Source of the DNA: SG8-40 sp963792855 | Lineage (GTDB): Bacteria; Pseudomonadota; Gammaproteobacteria; Burkholderiales; Eutrophovitaceae | Assembly: GCA_963792855.1 (NCBI GenBank) | Contig: CAWBXZ010000006.1 | Span: 248,001-312,000, forward strand | DNA: 64,000 bases | Reading direction: 5' to 3' | In this document: one piece after another, positions 45,551-54,700 of the stretch | How positions within the stretch are numbered: the first letter of the stretch is position 1 | Layout: each line of letters starts with the position of its first letter | Translations under genes and position numbers: made by a program | Notes under the pieces: generated by a model | Told to the model about the DNA's origin: nothing | The model's input: only the letters and a program-made list of their open reading frames with translations | Databases searched by the model: none

Positions 45551-47206
45551 TTACTCTTTGGTTATGGTCCAGACGACAGCCGATTTCGGTGTCGTGTAGA
45601 ACGGTGACTCCATCTGGTAGTTCACATACAGTTCACCGTAGTCAGCAATGTACATCGTCTTGCCATCGGTGCTGAATTCGACATCATTGGTGCGCTCGAA
45701 TCCGCCGCGGTTCTCCGGTTTTTGGTAGGCGTTCGGTCCCGGTTCGATATTCTCGGCAAAGATTGACCACTTCACACCGGTCGGATTGAGGAACTCGACT
45801 TTCACGATCGCCGGCCACATCGGGCGCAGGCTCTCCGGACCGTTATCGATGATGCCGAACACGGCGGTATAAATCGTGTCGGTCGAACCAAACTCTTTCG
45901 GCGACCAGGCGAGACCGTCCATCGGGTTGTTGGTGTCCCATTCCAGCACCGGGTTGACGTAGCCGTTGGGATTGGGATTGGCCACGATCAACGGTGTGCC
46001 GCGAACGCCGATCGAATGGTCGATAAAGCGATAGGGCGGCAACTTCGGAATGAATGGCTTGTCGCCAATGTACAACTGCGGATTCGGCCGGGTGGGATCA
46101 TACTTGTTGCCGCGATAGACATCCGGTCCGGAGCGCTTGATGTTGACGAAGTTATCGCCGTCCTTGTCCGGGAAGCCCGCATCCTGACCCTTCTCGGTAA
46201 AGATGAAGAGCCGCTCTGCGGCATTTGCCACGCGACGATTGCCCTTGTCGTTATGGCCGTTGTCGCTGACCGCCAGCGCCTTCTCGAACCGCGATCCTTT
46301 GGGGCCGAACGCGACGCCTGACGAATTGCGCAATCCCATTGCGTACACTTCCCAGTCGTCGGTCGAGTAGTCGCTGTTGGACTTCAGTCGCGTCCGGTGC
46401 ACGGCGCCGCCACAGGGCTTTTGTGCCTTGATCACCTGGCCCGGCTTCGAAGGCGTTCCTTTGGGCAGGTATGACCCGGTGAGATTGCCCTGGCTGTCGC
46501 GGATGTTCAGACCGGTCAGCACGATGTCGCGGCAGGGCGCATCACGCGGCAGCGGCGGAATGCCGGCCGGCGTGCGTTTCTCCCAATACGGATCGATCGC
46601 ATCGGTCCAGCCATGGATGTCCGGGTCGGCAAAACCCGAATTGGTCGGCGCGCCGACCGCGTAATAGAGCCAGCCGTCGCGGCAGGTGATACCGCCCATC
46701 GCATGGTCGCCGATCGGGACTTCATCCATGATCAGCTTTGGAGTGCCGCTGACACCATCGATTTCCCACAAGCCCACACTGTAATCGCCAACATAGGTAC
46801 GTCCGTTCTCCGGGCAATAGGCGATCTCGTTCAGGGCAAACGACCTGAACATGCCCAGACCCACGTTGTCGCGGATCAACTGGCCGGACTTGTTGAAGAT
46901 TTTGACGTGTGGCTTGTCGATGCCCTTGGGAGGAAATCCGAAAGTGTTGCCGGAAATGGCAACCCAGACGTTATCGCTCTTGTCGACCGTGATGGACGTG
47001 ATGGTGTCGAGGCCGGATGCAAACACACCGACCTTGTACCCCGCTGGTACCTTGATCTTGCTCGGATCCGGCGTTACCGGCGTGCGCGTTGACCACTTCC
47101 CTGCCGGTCCGCCGGGCTCGGCTACCGCCCGGTCCTGTGCGAGAGCGGACACGGAGAGCGTTCCAAGCAGGAACGCCGCCGATACCGCATAAACTGGTAG
47201 TCTCAT
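45551..47206 (-). CDS. sorbosone/glucose dehydrogenase-like beta-propeller (periplasmic)
   Basis: A secreted protein of about 551 residues. Signal peptide LPVYAVSAAFLLGTLSVSALA, then PAGYKVGVFASGLDTITSIT and repeated blades typical of PQQ-dependent sugar dehydrogenase/sorbosone dehydrogenase folds, e.g. MGLRNSSGVAFGPKG, RTNDVEFSTDGKTMYIADYG. It probably oxidises an alcohol or aldehyde in the periplasm with PQQ, but key cofactor residues cannot be verified here. AGGAGGAGAGGAAA lies before the ATG at 47206; the frame is open to 47245. A cytochrome c gene lies 137 bases upstream, co-directional, and is a likely electron acceptor. Confidence 0.82.
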   Translation of the reverse strand: MRLPVYAVSAAFLLGTLSVSALAQDRAVAEPGGPAGKWSTRTPVTPDPSKIKVPAGYKVGVFASGLDTITSITVDKSDNVWVAISGNTFGFPPKGIDKPHVKIFNKSGQLIRDNVGLGMFRSFALNEIAYCPENGRTYVGDYSVGLWEIDGVSGTPKLIMDEVPIGDHAMGGITCRDGWLYYAVGAPTNSGFADPDIHGWTDAIDPYWEKRTPAGIPPLPRDAPCRDIVLTGLNIRDSQGNLTGSYLPKGTPSKPGQVIKAQKPCGGAVHRTRLKSNSDYSTDDWEVYAMGLRNSSGVAFGPKGSRFEKALAVSDNGHNDKGNRRVANAAERLFIFTEKGQDAGFPDKDGDNFVNIKRSGPDVYRGNKYDPTRPNPQLYIGDKPFIPKLPPYRFIDHSIGVRGTPLIVANPNPNGYVNPVLEWDTNNPMDGLAWSPKEFGSTDTIYTAVFGIIDNGPESLRPMWPAIVKVEFLNPTGVKWSIFAENIEPGPNAYQKPENRGGFERTNDVEFSTDGKTMYIADYGELYVNYQMESPFYTTPKSAVVWTITKE

Positions 47207-47343
47207 TTTCCTCTCCTCCTGCATTGATTGATTATGTTCCAACAAGCTGCGGTGCTGCGCATCACTGGACGACGTTCCGGAGGCGGCGGGTGCTGATTGT
47301 CGTGACCGGAATAATTGCTACGGACTAGACGCGTCGGCCAAAC

Positions 47344-47688
47344 TCAAAACGTCCGGATATGCTTGACGAGGCCCCGGATCTGCTCGTCGCTCAATTTCTT
47401 TTCCCACGCCGGCATGGTGGCGATCTTTCCCATGAAGGCGCCGCCTTTCTTGATGATCAGGAACAGATACTCGTCGGGCACCTGTGCCATGTACTCTTTG
47501 TCCGCCAGCGTTCCAACATGCGGGCTGAAACCGCCGCGGTGTCCCTCACCACCGTCTCCTCGGTAGCCGTGACAACCGGCGCACATCTGATCGAAAATCT
47601 CCCTGGATTCGGCGGCATCGCCTTCCGCCGCTGACGACAGCGGCAACATGGAAAACAGCGCCGCAGCGATCACGATTGGAACCTTCAT
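47344..47688 (-). CDS. periplasmic c-type cytochrome (single haem)
   Basis: A 114-residue class I cytochrome c. The signal peptide MKVPIVIAAALFSMLPLSSAA precedes the haem site CAGCHGYRGDGGEGH, and the axial Met is probably in GKIATMPAWEKKLSDEQI. The frame remains open upstream to 47823, but the signal peptide fixes the start at 47688. It precedes the beta-propeller dehydrogenase in the same direction and may take its electrons. Confidence 0.9.
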   Translation of the reverse strand: MKVPIVIAAALFSMLPLSSAAEGDAAESREIFDQMCAGCHGYRGDGGEGHRGGFSPHVGTLADKEYMAQVPDEYLFLIIKKGGAFMGKIATMPAWEKKLSDEQIRGLVKHIRTF

Positions 47689-48137
47689 ACAGAAACGACT
47701 TAGGTTGATTTGGCAGAAAAACACCGTATCACCAACCACGAACCGGCTCAAGGAGAATGCAACGTCAAACGGTCTGCGCGCAACTGCTCCGGTGACGGTG
47801 CGACGGCCTGGGGTGGCAGCCAACCATTACATTGTCATTTGACTTGACCAGGTGTCCGCCGCAACGCATCAATTCCGTCAGAGCCATACGGTATATCGGG
47901 TGGTGAGGAATAGTGCAGGGCCGAGTTTCCGCATCACACAATAATTGCCTCGACCAGTGTTCCGGGATGGATTTGGCCCCCGCACGCCCGGGCAAGCCAT
48001 GCAGCATCGGTGAAAGCAACGCGGGTGTCGCACGGCGCAACCATCGAATGACCGTACTGCTGTTTCGAAAAGTTTGCGTTGGCTTGTTGCGGTCAAAAAC
48101 GTATTCTTCCCGTTCAAACTTCACGGGACGCTGGAAT
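47689..48137. other. divergent intergenic region, cytochrome c / TonB receptor
   Basis: About 450 bases without a gene. An in-frame extension of the TonB receptor runs through it, but has no signal-peptide logic. I looked for a cobalamin riboswitch, as the receptor is BtuB-like, and could not see the B12-box consensus. No Fur box was recognised. Confidence 0.45.
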
Positions 48138-50090
48138 ATGGCAAAGAACCCGAATCGCTCGTTTGCACTAAGCCGGCTGGCCGGAATCGGCCTCGTCGGT
48201 TCGTCAATGATTTTCGCGCAACAGGTATCGGCCGAACCTTTGGTTACTCCCGACGTTGAGGTCACCGCCTATCGGTTGCCGACACTCGTATCGGAAACCT
48301 CGCAGGGTGTGAGCGTTGTCACTCGCGAACAAATCGAAGCCCGCAACCCGGCGTCGGTTGTCGAATTGATGCGGGAGGTTCCGGGGCTGTATGTCGATCA
48401 GCTTGGCGGCCCCGGCGGGGTTGCCAGCATTCATATTCGCGGCAGCGATCCGGAGAACGTACTGGTTCTGATCGACGGCGTGCGCGTCAACGATCCGATG
48501 CTCAGCCGTGGCGGCTCGTATGATTTGTCATCGCTGGATCTCGTCGATGTTGAACGCATCGAGGTTATTCGTGGTTCCGGTTCGGCAATTTATGGTGCCG
48601 ATGCCATGGGCGGCGTGGTGAACATCGTCACTCGCAGGGCAACCAACGAGGGTGTGACCGGATCGGCAGGTGTCGAAGGCGGAGGCCAGGATTACTCGAG
48701 AGCGACCGGGTCAATTAGCGGCGGAACGGATAAGGTCCGCTTCACCGCGAACGCGGCCGGCCTCAAGGATGGAGAAGTTGAGGATGGCGGCACGCTCGAC
48801 CTGACAACGGTGTCCGGGACGCTCTCGTACAACGCGTCGGCAGGTAATACCGTTGGGCTGTTTGCGCGCCAGAATGACCGTGATAGCACTTCTTTTCCGG
48901 ATTTCAGCGGCGGCATTCGGCTGGCAGAAAACCGCACGCTGGAACAGCGCGATGCGAAAGAAACCGCTTACGGGGCGAGTGTCGACCTGCGCCCCAAAGA
49001 ACGGCTCGACCTGAAATTCAACTTCTCACGCTACGAACGGAAAGAGGACATCGATTCCCCGGGGGTGGCCTTCGGTCCCAATCCGCCCTTTTTCGTTCCG
49101 CCGTCGGTTTCCAGCACCGACTTCACCCGCGACACCGCGCTGGCTAGCGCGTTGGCGCATTTGCCGCTCGATTCCGAACTGGTGCTCGGCTACGAGTACA
49201 TGAAAGAAGACGGCGTCAATCAGAGCGTCATCGACCTGAGCACGATCCCGCCCGTTTTCAGCAAGGTCCCCGGGGACTTCAGCCTGGTGCGCAAAACGGA
49301 CTCGGTATTCGCCGAGCTCAAGAGCGTTCCGGTTGAAAACCTGACGGTGCAACTCGGCCTGCGCTATGACTCACCTTCCGATCTGGAAGACGAGACCAGT
49401 CCCAGCGCCGGCGTGCGCTACGATTTCGCGAATACCGGTACCGCGCTCAAGGCGCACTATTCGGAAGGTTTTCGGCCGCCCAGTTTTTATTCCCTTGGCG
49501 ACCCGCTGGTTGGCGATCCGGATCTGCAATCAGAAACGAGCAAGGGATACGAACTCGGTATCGAACAGGCGCTGTCCGGCACGATGGGCCGGATCATGGT
49601 GAACGTATTTCGCACGGATTACAGAAACCTGATCGACTATGACCCGACGGCGGGGCCCACCGGATCGCTGGTGAATCGGGGGGAGGTCGACGTCGAGGGT
49701 GCCGAATTTATTCTGCAGTTGCAGCCCTTCGACGGTCTTCAACTCGGCTTGAACTATACCTACGTGAACAGCGATATCGTGGACAGCACGGACAGACTCC
49801 AGAACCGGCCCGAGAATCAGGGCGCGTTCACGCTGCGTTACATGCCAACCGTGGCATGGGAGATGGCCTGGACGACACTGTATGTCGGCGACTTCTATGA
49901 CTCGTCCGTCCCGACCGGCGAGGTGGAGATGCCCGACTACACTCGTAGCGATGTTTCAGCGGCGTACCGGCTCAAGGCGTTTACGCTCACCGTTGCCATC
50001 GACAACCTGTTCGACGAGCAGTACGAGCAATACGTCGGCTTCGTTGATCCAGGCAGGCGTGCCCGTGCAGGAATCTCGGCCCGGTTTTGA
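48138..50090 (+). CDS. TonB-dependent outer membrane receptor (BtuB-like)
   Basis: An outer-membrane transporter of 650 residues. Signal peptide (ALSRLAGIGLVGSSMIFAQQVSAE, in part), a TonB-box-like stretch PDVEVTAYRLP, the plug domain with VVELMREVPGLYVDQLGG and VLVLIDGVRVND, and a C-terminal barrel ending in ARAGISARF with the terminal Phe expected for assembly. VDVERIEVIRGSGSAIYGADAMGGVVNI is the second plug hallmark (in two pieces). The start at 48138 is chosen because the signal peptide begins there. Size and plug resemble BtuB, but the substrate is unproven; no TonB/ExbB or ABC partner is adjacent. Confidence 0.9.
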   Translation: MAKNPNRSFALSRLAGIGLVGSSMIFAQQVSAEPLVTPDVEVTAYRLPTLVSETSQGVSVVTREQIEARNPASVVELMREVPGLYVDQLGGPGGVASIHIRGSDPENVLVLIDGVRVNDPMLSRGGSYDLSSLDLVDVERIEVIRGSGSAIYGADAMGGVVNIVTRRATNEGVTGSAGVEGGGQDYSRATGSISGGTDKVRFTANAAGLKDGEVEDGGTLDLTTVSGTLSYNASAGNTVGLFARQNDRDSTSFPDFSGGIRLAENRTLEQRDAKETAYGASVDLRPKERLDLKFNFSRYERKEDIDSPGVAFGPNPPFFVPPSVSSTDFTRDTALASALAHLPLDSELVLGYEYMKEDGVNQSVIDLSTIPPVFSKVPGDFSLVRKTDSVFAELKSVPVENLTVQLGLRYDSPSDLEDETSPSAGVRYDFANTGTALKAHYSEGFRPPSFYSLGDPLVGDPDLQSETSKGYELGIEQALSGTMGRIMVNVFRTDYRNLIDYDPTAGPTGSLVNRGEVDVEGAEFILQLQPFDGLQLGLNYTYVNSDIVDSTDRLQNRPENQGAFTLRYMPTVAWEMAWTTLYVGDFYDSSVPTGEVEMPDYTRSDVSAAYRLKAFTLTVAIDNLFDEQYEQYVGFVDPGRRARAGISARF

Positions 50091-50259
50091 CTCATCCGGA
50101 TGGCGTGAGCACGGGCTGTCCCAAGTCGCTCGAGTCGTATCGTCCGCGACGCCGGCAGTGAAACTTCGTCGGCGAGTTCGTAGCGCGGCTTCCGGTGAGA
50201 CGTACCTGCTCGGGCGGCCCGCGCATTCAGGCCGGCTCTGAACAATCCGAAACATCGCA

Positions 50260-50691
50260 ATGCGACGCTTATTTGTCATTCTTCTGGTTGCCACGGTTGC
50301 GTACGTCGCATGGGACCGGCATGAGCCAACCGGCGTACTTGTCGCGTCTGCTGATGGAGGCGTTGCAGAAATTGCCCGGGCGTTTCGCGAGCGCGCCAGT
50401 GGTATCCAGGTGTCGGGCAAAGGCGTGGCGACGACAATTCTTGCCGACGACAATGATGGAAGCCGGCATCAACGGTTTATCCTCGAGTTACCCTCCGGAC
50501 AGACTTTGCTGGTGGCGCACAATATCGACCTGGCGCCGAGGATCTCTTCGTTGCGGCAAGGTGACGTCGTCGAATTCAACGGTGTCTACGAGTGGAATGC
50601 GAAGGGCGGCGTCATACACTGGACTCACCACGACCCGCAAGGCCTGCATGAAGCAGGCTGGCTGCGCCACCGGGGTGAGATCTATCAGTGA
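50260..50691 (+). CDS. DUF3465-family exported protein
   Basis: A 143-residue protein with one N-terminal hydrophobic segment (LFVILLVATVAYVAW) and a domain matching DUF3465: GKGVATTILADDNDGSRHQR, then FILELPSGQTLLVAHNIDLAPR, GDVVEFNGVYEWN, and the C-terminal GGVIHWTHHDPQGLHEAGWL with conserved His residues. The function is unknown; the OB-like pattern suggests nucleic-acid or ligand binding. Confidence 0.85.
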   Translation: MRRLFVILLVATVAYVAWDRHEPTGVLVASADGGVAEIARAFRERASGIQVSGKGVATTILADDNDGSRHQRFILELPSGQTLLVAHNIDLAPRISSLRQGDVVEFNGVYEWNAKGGVIHWTHHDPQGLHEAGWLRHRGEIYQ

Positions 50692-51210
50692 TGTGTTTCA
50701 AGCCTGATGCGGTGTCAGGCGCATCTGTTTGTTACCCTGCCCGCATCTCATTGCAAGGTTTCCTGCCGTTGAAAGAATGAAAGATGCAGACCTTGGCCGC
50801 TTCAGACGGCAGCTGATCCGTCTTGCCTCGGAGCAACGCGTCGATCACACAGGTGTTAACAGGCCCTGGCCAGGCGCTGTATGGACGGGACGCCGCAGTT
50901 ATCGCAGAGACCAGCGTACCCGGATGATAATGGGATGCAGTTGCGATGGCGATCCGATTTCGCGGCTGAAAAAATATCGAGAGTTGCAGACCCGGGCTGC
51001 GCTTGATCTGTTCAGGCTTGTGAAATTCGTTTTTTGCGTAAAGCGGTCTAGTGAATTTACGTATTTGGGTGTAATCCGCGCTGACGGCGCTGGATTAGCC
51101 GGGAGCAAGGTGCTCTAATCGACGCGGATTGCCGGGTGCTGTGCATGAACGGGCATCTGGCTACCGTATAGCGGAGCATTATGCGGCCGCGGACACACAA
51201 GGAGGAGAGT
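50692..51210. other. intergenic region with one-ended repeat copy
   Basis: About 520 bases between the DUF3465 and cytochrome P460 genes. An open frame at 50729-51118 exists but has neither ribosome site nor protein-like composition. The repeat at 50830-50867 lies here. The region from 51000 is AT-richer (AATTCGTTTTTTGCG; TGAATTTACGTATTTGGG) and probably contains the cytochrome P460 promoter. Confidence 0.5.
50830..50867. repeat. single-ended copy of the AGGGCCTGTTAA element
   Basis: GGAGCAACGCGTCGATCACA at 50830-50849 is identical to the reverse complement of the sub-terminal part of the 38.2-kb element. It is followed by CAGGTGTTAACAGGCCCT, ending at 50867 with the same terminal repeat. 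I found no matching opposite end nearby, so this appears to be half of an element or a solo end. Confidence 0.7.
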
Positions 51211-51732
51211 ATGAAATTTGGAAAAGTGCTGGTGGGTGCAGTCTGCGGTGTCGCCGCCCTGGTTGCCTATGCGGGAGGGACTCCCGATTTCGTCAAGTTT
51301 CCGCAAGCGTATGACACGACGTTTACGAACTACGCGAAAATGAACCGTGCCGGCAGCGCGGCGGTGGCGAAAATGTATGCCAACGACGTGGCGCTTGCGA
51401 GTTACGCAAAGGGAATGCCGGCGGCACCCGGTTCGAAAATCGTGATGGAAGTCTACAAACCGGAGAAAGATGCGGAAGGCAAGCCTGTTGTCGGCAGTGA
51501 CGGCGTTAATGTGCCGGCCGAACTTGCTGCCATTGCCGTGATGGAACGCCGCGACGCATGGCCCTCTGATCTGGCTGAAGCCGACCAGGTGGGAGGTTGG
51601 GCGTTCGCGATTTTCAATGCCGACGGGAGTCCGAAGACGAACGACCTGACCTGCGTGGTTTGTCATACGCCTTACGAGAAACAGGATTACCTCTTCTCGC
51701 ACCAGAAACTTGTCGATTTCGCCAGTCGTTAG
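51211..51732 (+). CDS. cytochrome P460 family protein
   Basis: A secreted haem protein of 173 residues. The signal peptide is VLVGAVCGVAALVAYAGG, and the single haem site CVVCHTPYEKQDYLF is near the C-terminus (about residue 150), as in cytochrome P460. Characterised relatives oxidise hydroxylamine to N2O or bind NO. The Lys that cross-links haem in P460 proper is not identifiable by eye, so activity is uncertain. GGAGGAGAGT precedes the ATG. It stands alone. Confidence 0.85.
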   Translation: MKFGKVLVGAVCGVAALVAYAGGTPDFVKFPQAYDTTFTNYAKMNRAGSAAVAKMYANDVALASYAKGMPAAPGSKIVMEVYKPEKDAEGKPVVGSDGVNVPAELAAIAVMERRDAWPSDLAEADQVGGWAFAIFNADGSPKTNDLTCVVCHTPYEKQDYLFSHQKLVDFASR

Positions 51733-52189
51733 TCAGTAGCAAGGCACGCGGCGCGGAATCTCCGCGCTGCGTTCTCCCGGGCACGCAACCCGTTTCTCCC
51801 GACTCCCGTGTCTGCATGACAGGGCATGAGTTTCTGAATCATTGCCTGGCCGATCGGGCAGGTAAGTAGTGCTCTCACGATTGTTTTCACGTTGAGGTTT
51901 GCCCAGGCTATGCGCTCGCGGTTTTCGCGATGTGCCGGGTCAGAACGGTGGCGACCATGCTGCCGGGCACTTCAACCTGAAACAAGGGTGAACTCGAGCA
52001 AGCACGATGTTCGGTTTTGTCGGATTGCCAGCGCGAGTCAGTGCCGTTCGTACAAACGGGTTCCGACAGCGGTCATAGTCGATCCCGACTGCGATGGGTT
52101 CGGCAACATGGATGAACGTGCGCTGAACCGAAACGCTGGAATATTGTCTTCCAAGCCATTCTTTCAATTTCGCGAGTGAACGATTAAGC
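51733..52189. other. intergenic, no gene recognised
   Basis: About 457 bases. Short frames on both strands look random. It should contain the terminator of the cytochrome P460 gene and the promoter of the methyltransferase gene; I see no clear hairpin with a T-tract. Confidence 0.4.
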
Positions 52190-52999
52190 ATGTACGTGGA
52201 AAAGTCTGCGAGGTGTTTGCGCGAAGTGCTGTCGCACTACGGATTGGCCGTATTGTTGATATCCATCAGCACGGTTTCCGGATGTGAACTGTCGGGGCAG
52301 GAACCGGCTGACGAAGCGGCGACCGCCGATGCTGGTGCCGGTGGGTACTACAAGTTCGGCGCAGCCAGCCGTGATGGCATTGGCAAGTTTTACATGGGGC
52401 GTGAGATATCCCAGGTAATGGGTCATCTCGGTGCAGGGTGGCTCGAGCGCCCGAACCGGGAAGGCGAAGAACGCACCGACTTGTTGGTGGAGAATCTGCC
52501 GTTGGAACCGGACAGTGTCGTTGCTGACATCGGTGCGGGAACGGGTTTCTTCAGTTTCAAAATTGCCCAGCGCGTGCCGTACGGAAGGGTGTTCGCGGTT
52601 GATATCCAGCAACAGATGCTGGATATCATCGAATCGCGAAAAAGAGACGGTGCGCCGGGCAACGTTCAAACGGTACTCGGAACCGAGAAAAACCCGGGCT
52701 TGCCGGAAGCGGCGGTCGATCTGATTCTGTTGGTGGACGCCTATCACGAGTTTTCCTACCCTCGTGAGATGGGTGAGGCGATGGCGCGCGCGCTGCGGCC
52801 CGGCGGCTGGCTGGTGTTGATCGAGTACCGGGCCGAAGATCCGTCGGTTGCGATAAAGCCACTGCACAAGATGTCGTCCGCACAGGCGATTGCCGAAATG
52901 GGGGCGGTCGGTTTGGAATGGGTGCGGACGGGAGATTTTTTGCCGCAGCAACATTATCTGGTATTCCGGCGGCCAGATGGTGCAGCGGCAGGGAGATAG
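52190..52999 (+). CDS. class I SAM-dependent methyltransferase with lipoprotein-type N-terminus
   Basis: A 269-residue protein. The catalytic domain carries motif I VVADIGAGTGFFSFKIAQ, motif II acidic residue in VFAVDIQQQML, and LPEAAVDLILLVDAYHEFSY with LRPGGWLVLIEYR, all typical of ubiE-like Rossmann methyltransferases. The first 35 residues are unusual: YGLAVLLISISTVSGCELSG looks like a signal peptide with lipobox VSGC. An exported SAM-dependent enzyme would lack SAM, so the segment may be a membrane anchor or an artefact of start choice; no downstream ATG fits before the domain. The DUF3429 gene follows 43 bases later. Confidence 0.82.
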   Translation: MYVEKSARCLREVLSHYGLAVLLISISTVSGCELSGQEPADEAATADAGAGGYYKFGAASRDGIGKFYMGREISQVMGHLGAGWLERPNREGEERTDLLVENLPLEPDSVVADIGAGTGFFSFKIAQRVPYGRVFAVDIQQQMLDIIESRKRDGAPGNVQTVLGTEKNPGLPEAAVDLILLVDAYHEFSYPREMGEAMARALRPGGWLVLIEYRAEDPSVAIKPLHKMSSAQAIAEMGAVGLEWVRTGDFLPQQHYLVFRRPDGAAAGR

Positions 53000-53042
53000 C
53001 ACTGGCCGACGCCGCGCCAGTCGTTGGAAACAGGAGTTGCAT

Positions 53043-53495
53043 TTGAGACGTGGTGATGAACCGGTTCGGATCCCGGGTGCTGCAAGGATGCTCGGTTACG
53101 GTGGCGTGCTGCCGTTTGCAGCGATGGCGCTCAATCAGGTGATGGTTGGCCCGCTGTCATCGGACTTTGCCCTGAAAGTCTTTGTCTGTTATTCGGCTGC
53201 CATTCTTTCTTTTCTGGGCGGTATTCGCTGGGGAGCCGCGACGAATCTGCAAACGGCAATGGGCCGCGAGTTGGTGATCGCTGTCGCGCCCAGTCTGTGG
53301 GCTGTCATGTGCTTGCTGGCGAGCAGCGCGGAGTTGACTATCTGGGGATTGCTGTCCGGTTTCGTATTGATGGGTGTTGTCGATGCGCGTTGGCCGGTCC
53401 CGGGAATAGCGCAGTGGATGGTGAGCTTGCGCATTCGGTTGACCATTGCCGTTGTGATTTGCCACCTTGTGCTGGTCACGGTGATGGCCGGCTAG
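53043..53495 (+). CDS. DUF3429-family membrane protein
   Basis: An inner-membrane protein of 150 residues with about four helices. MLGYGGVLPFAAMALNQVMV and YSAAILSFLGGIRWGAATNL are the family's marks. I place the start at the TTG at 53043, with AGGAG six bases upstream and right length for the family; the open frame upstream to 52890 overlaps the methyltransferase. Function unknown; possibly co-transcribed with the methyltransferase. Confidence 0.8.
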   Translation: MRRGDEPVRIPGAARMLGYGGVLPFAAMALNQVMVGPLSSDFALKVFVCYSAAILSFLGGIRWGAATNLQTAMGRELVIAVAPSLWAVMCLLASSAELTIWGLLSGFVLMGVVDARWPVPGIAQWMVSLRIRLTIAVVICHLVLVTVMAG

Positions 53496-53677
53496 TTGTT
53501 CGGGGATGACATCCCGATGCAAGTGGTCAACCAGACTGCGGCATCTGAAGTGGCCTGGTGAACAGTAAACGGGGTCAGACGCCGAGCGGCGGGATTGATG
53601 GTGGCCAGCGGCGACGCGGCGACGGGCTTTTGTGACCCGTGGCCCCGTGCGCCGGCCGGGTTTGCCTGCGTAAGGCT

Positions 53678-53962
53678 TTAGTTGTGTGTGATGCTCGTGA
53701 TGTCGGTCGGGCTGTAGTTGTCGCTCGAGTAACGGCCAACCTGTTTTTTGCCCGAGGTTCCTGAGCCGTGTGTGATGGCTGACAGATCGGTGCGGCTATA
53801 TGCATCCGACCCGACAACTTTCGTTCCGACGGTCGCGCCGCTCCCGTGAGTTACAGCGGACAGATCAGACCATTTGGTGGCCGCCGAGGCGGGCCCCATT
53901 GAAAGCCCGCCGATGAAAAGGAGCGCGAGCGTTGCAGTAACAGTGCTTTTGGTGCGGGTCAT
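53678..53962 (-). CDS. small exported protein with three T-H repeats
   Basis: A 94-residue protein: signal peptide (TATLALLFIGGLSMGPASAA, about residues 9-28), then three short repeats WSDLSAVTHGSG, RTDLSAITHGSG and PTDITSITHN spaced about 27 residues apart, joined by Gly/Ser/Lys-rich linkers. I do not recognise a family. The conserved Asp and the T-H pair in each repeat suggest metal or ligand binding, or assembly into a surface fibre; this is inference. It follows the fasciclin gene in the same direction after 126 bases. Confidence 0.7.
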   Translation of the reverse strand: MTRTKSTVTATLALLFIGGLSMGPASAATKWSDLSAVTHGSGATVGTKVVGSDAYSRTDLSAITHGSGTSGKKQVGRYSSDNYSPTDITSITHN

Positions 53963-54088
53963 GTTCTATCTCCTGATTAGGTGAAAGTGGTGTTTCGGCC
54001 GCCTTGCCAGCGTGCTGCTTTTACTTCTTCCGAAGTTCTCGCTGACCGACCGCTGGCAAGGTGGCAATACATTGGATGCTGCGTGTCC

Positions 54089-54574
54089 TCAGTTCGGCAT
54101 CAGCACGGTGTCGATGACATGAATCACACCGTTGCTGGCCAGAACGTCGGTCTTGATGACTTTCGCGTTGTCGACCATGACGCCGTTGTCGGTCGTAATC
54201 GTGATGCTGGATCCCTCGAACGTTTTGACGTCTCCGGCCTTGACATCGGCAGCCATCACTTTGCCGGCGACGACGTGGTATTTCAGCACGTCGGCAAGGG
54301 CGGACTTGTCTGCCAGCAATGCGTCGAGTTTGTCTTTCGGAATTTTTGCGAAGGCTTCGTCGGTCGGAGCAAACACGGTGAACGGGCCGTTGCTCGTCAA
54401 GGTGCTCACCAGTCCCGCCTGTTGCACGGCGGCGACCAGCGTATTGAACGAACCCGCCGAGACGGCGACATCGACGATGTCCTGCTTCGGCGCCATTTCG
54501 GCCTGTTTGTAACTGGCACAGGCTGTCATGGTCGCTGCGAGCCCGAGTACTGCAAGATACTTGATGATTTTCAT
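54089..54574 (-). CDS. fasciclin (FAS1) domain lipoprotein
   Basis: A 161-residue envelope protein. Signal peptide with lipobox (LAVLGLAATMTAC) at the N-terminus, then one FAS1 domain from DIVDVAVSAGSFNTLVAAVQ with the hallmarks GPFTVFAPTDEAFAKIP, LKYHVVAGKVMAAD and ASNGVIHVIDTVLMP. FAS1 proteins act in adhesion or matrix. GAGGA precedes the ATG at 54574; the frame is open upstream to 54679. It is the middle of three small exported-protein genes downstream of a MerR regulator. Confidence 0.93.
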   Translation of the reverse strand: MKIIKYLAVLGLAATMTACASYKQAEMAPKQDIVDVAVSAGSFNTLVAAVQQAGLVSTLTSNGPFTVFAPTDEAFAKIPKDKLDALLADKSALADVLKYHVVAGKVMAADVKAGDVKTFEGSSITITTDNGVMVDNAKVIKTDVLASNGVIHVIDTVLMPN

Positions 54575-54700
54575 GATGTTCCTCTTCGTTTGAGTGGGTA
54601 AAAAAGGTTTTGCTGTTGCCTTGCTTTGCGGTCTGTTCTCAGGCGTATTCGGACTTGCCGCCCTTGAACAATTGACCAAGAGAACTTCTTTTTCTTGCGA

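Noticed and set aside
47689..48137. Possible cobalamin riboswitch upstream of the BtuB-like receptor
   Set aside because: Neither the conserved B12 box nor the expected stem sequences could be found by eye.
50729..51118. 129-codon open frame
   Set aside because: No ribosome site, basic random-looking composition, overlaps the solo repeat end.
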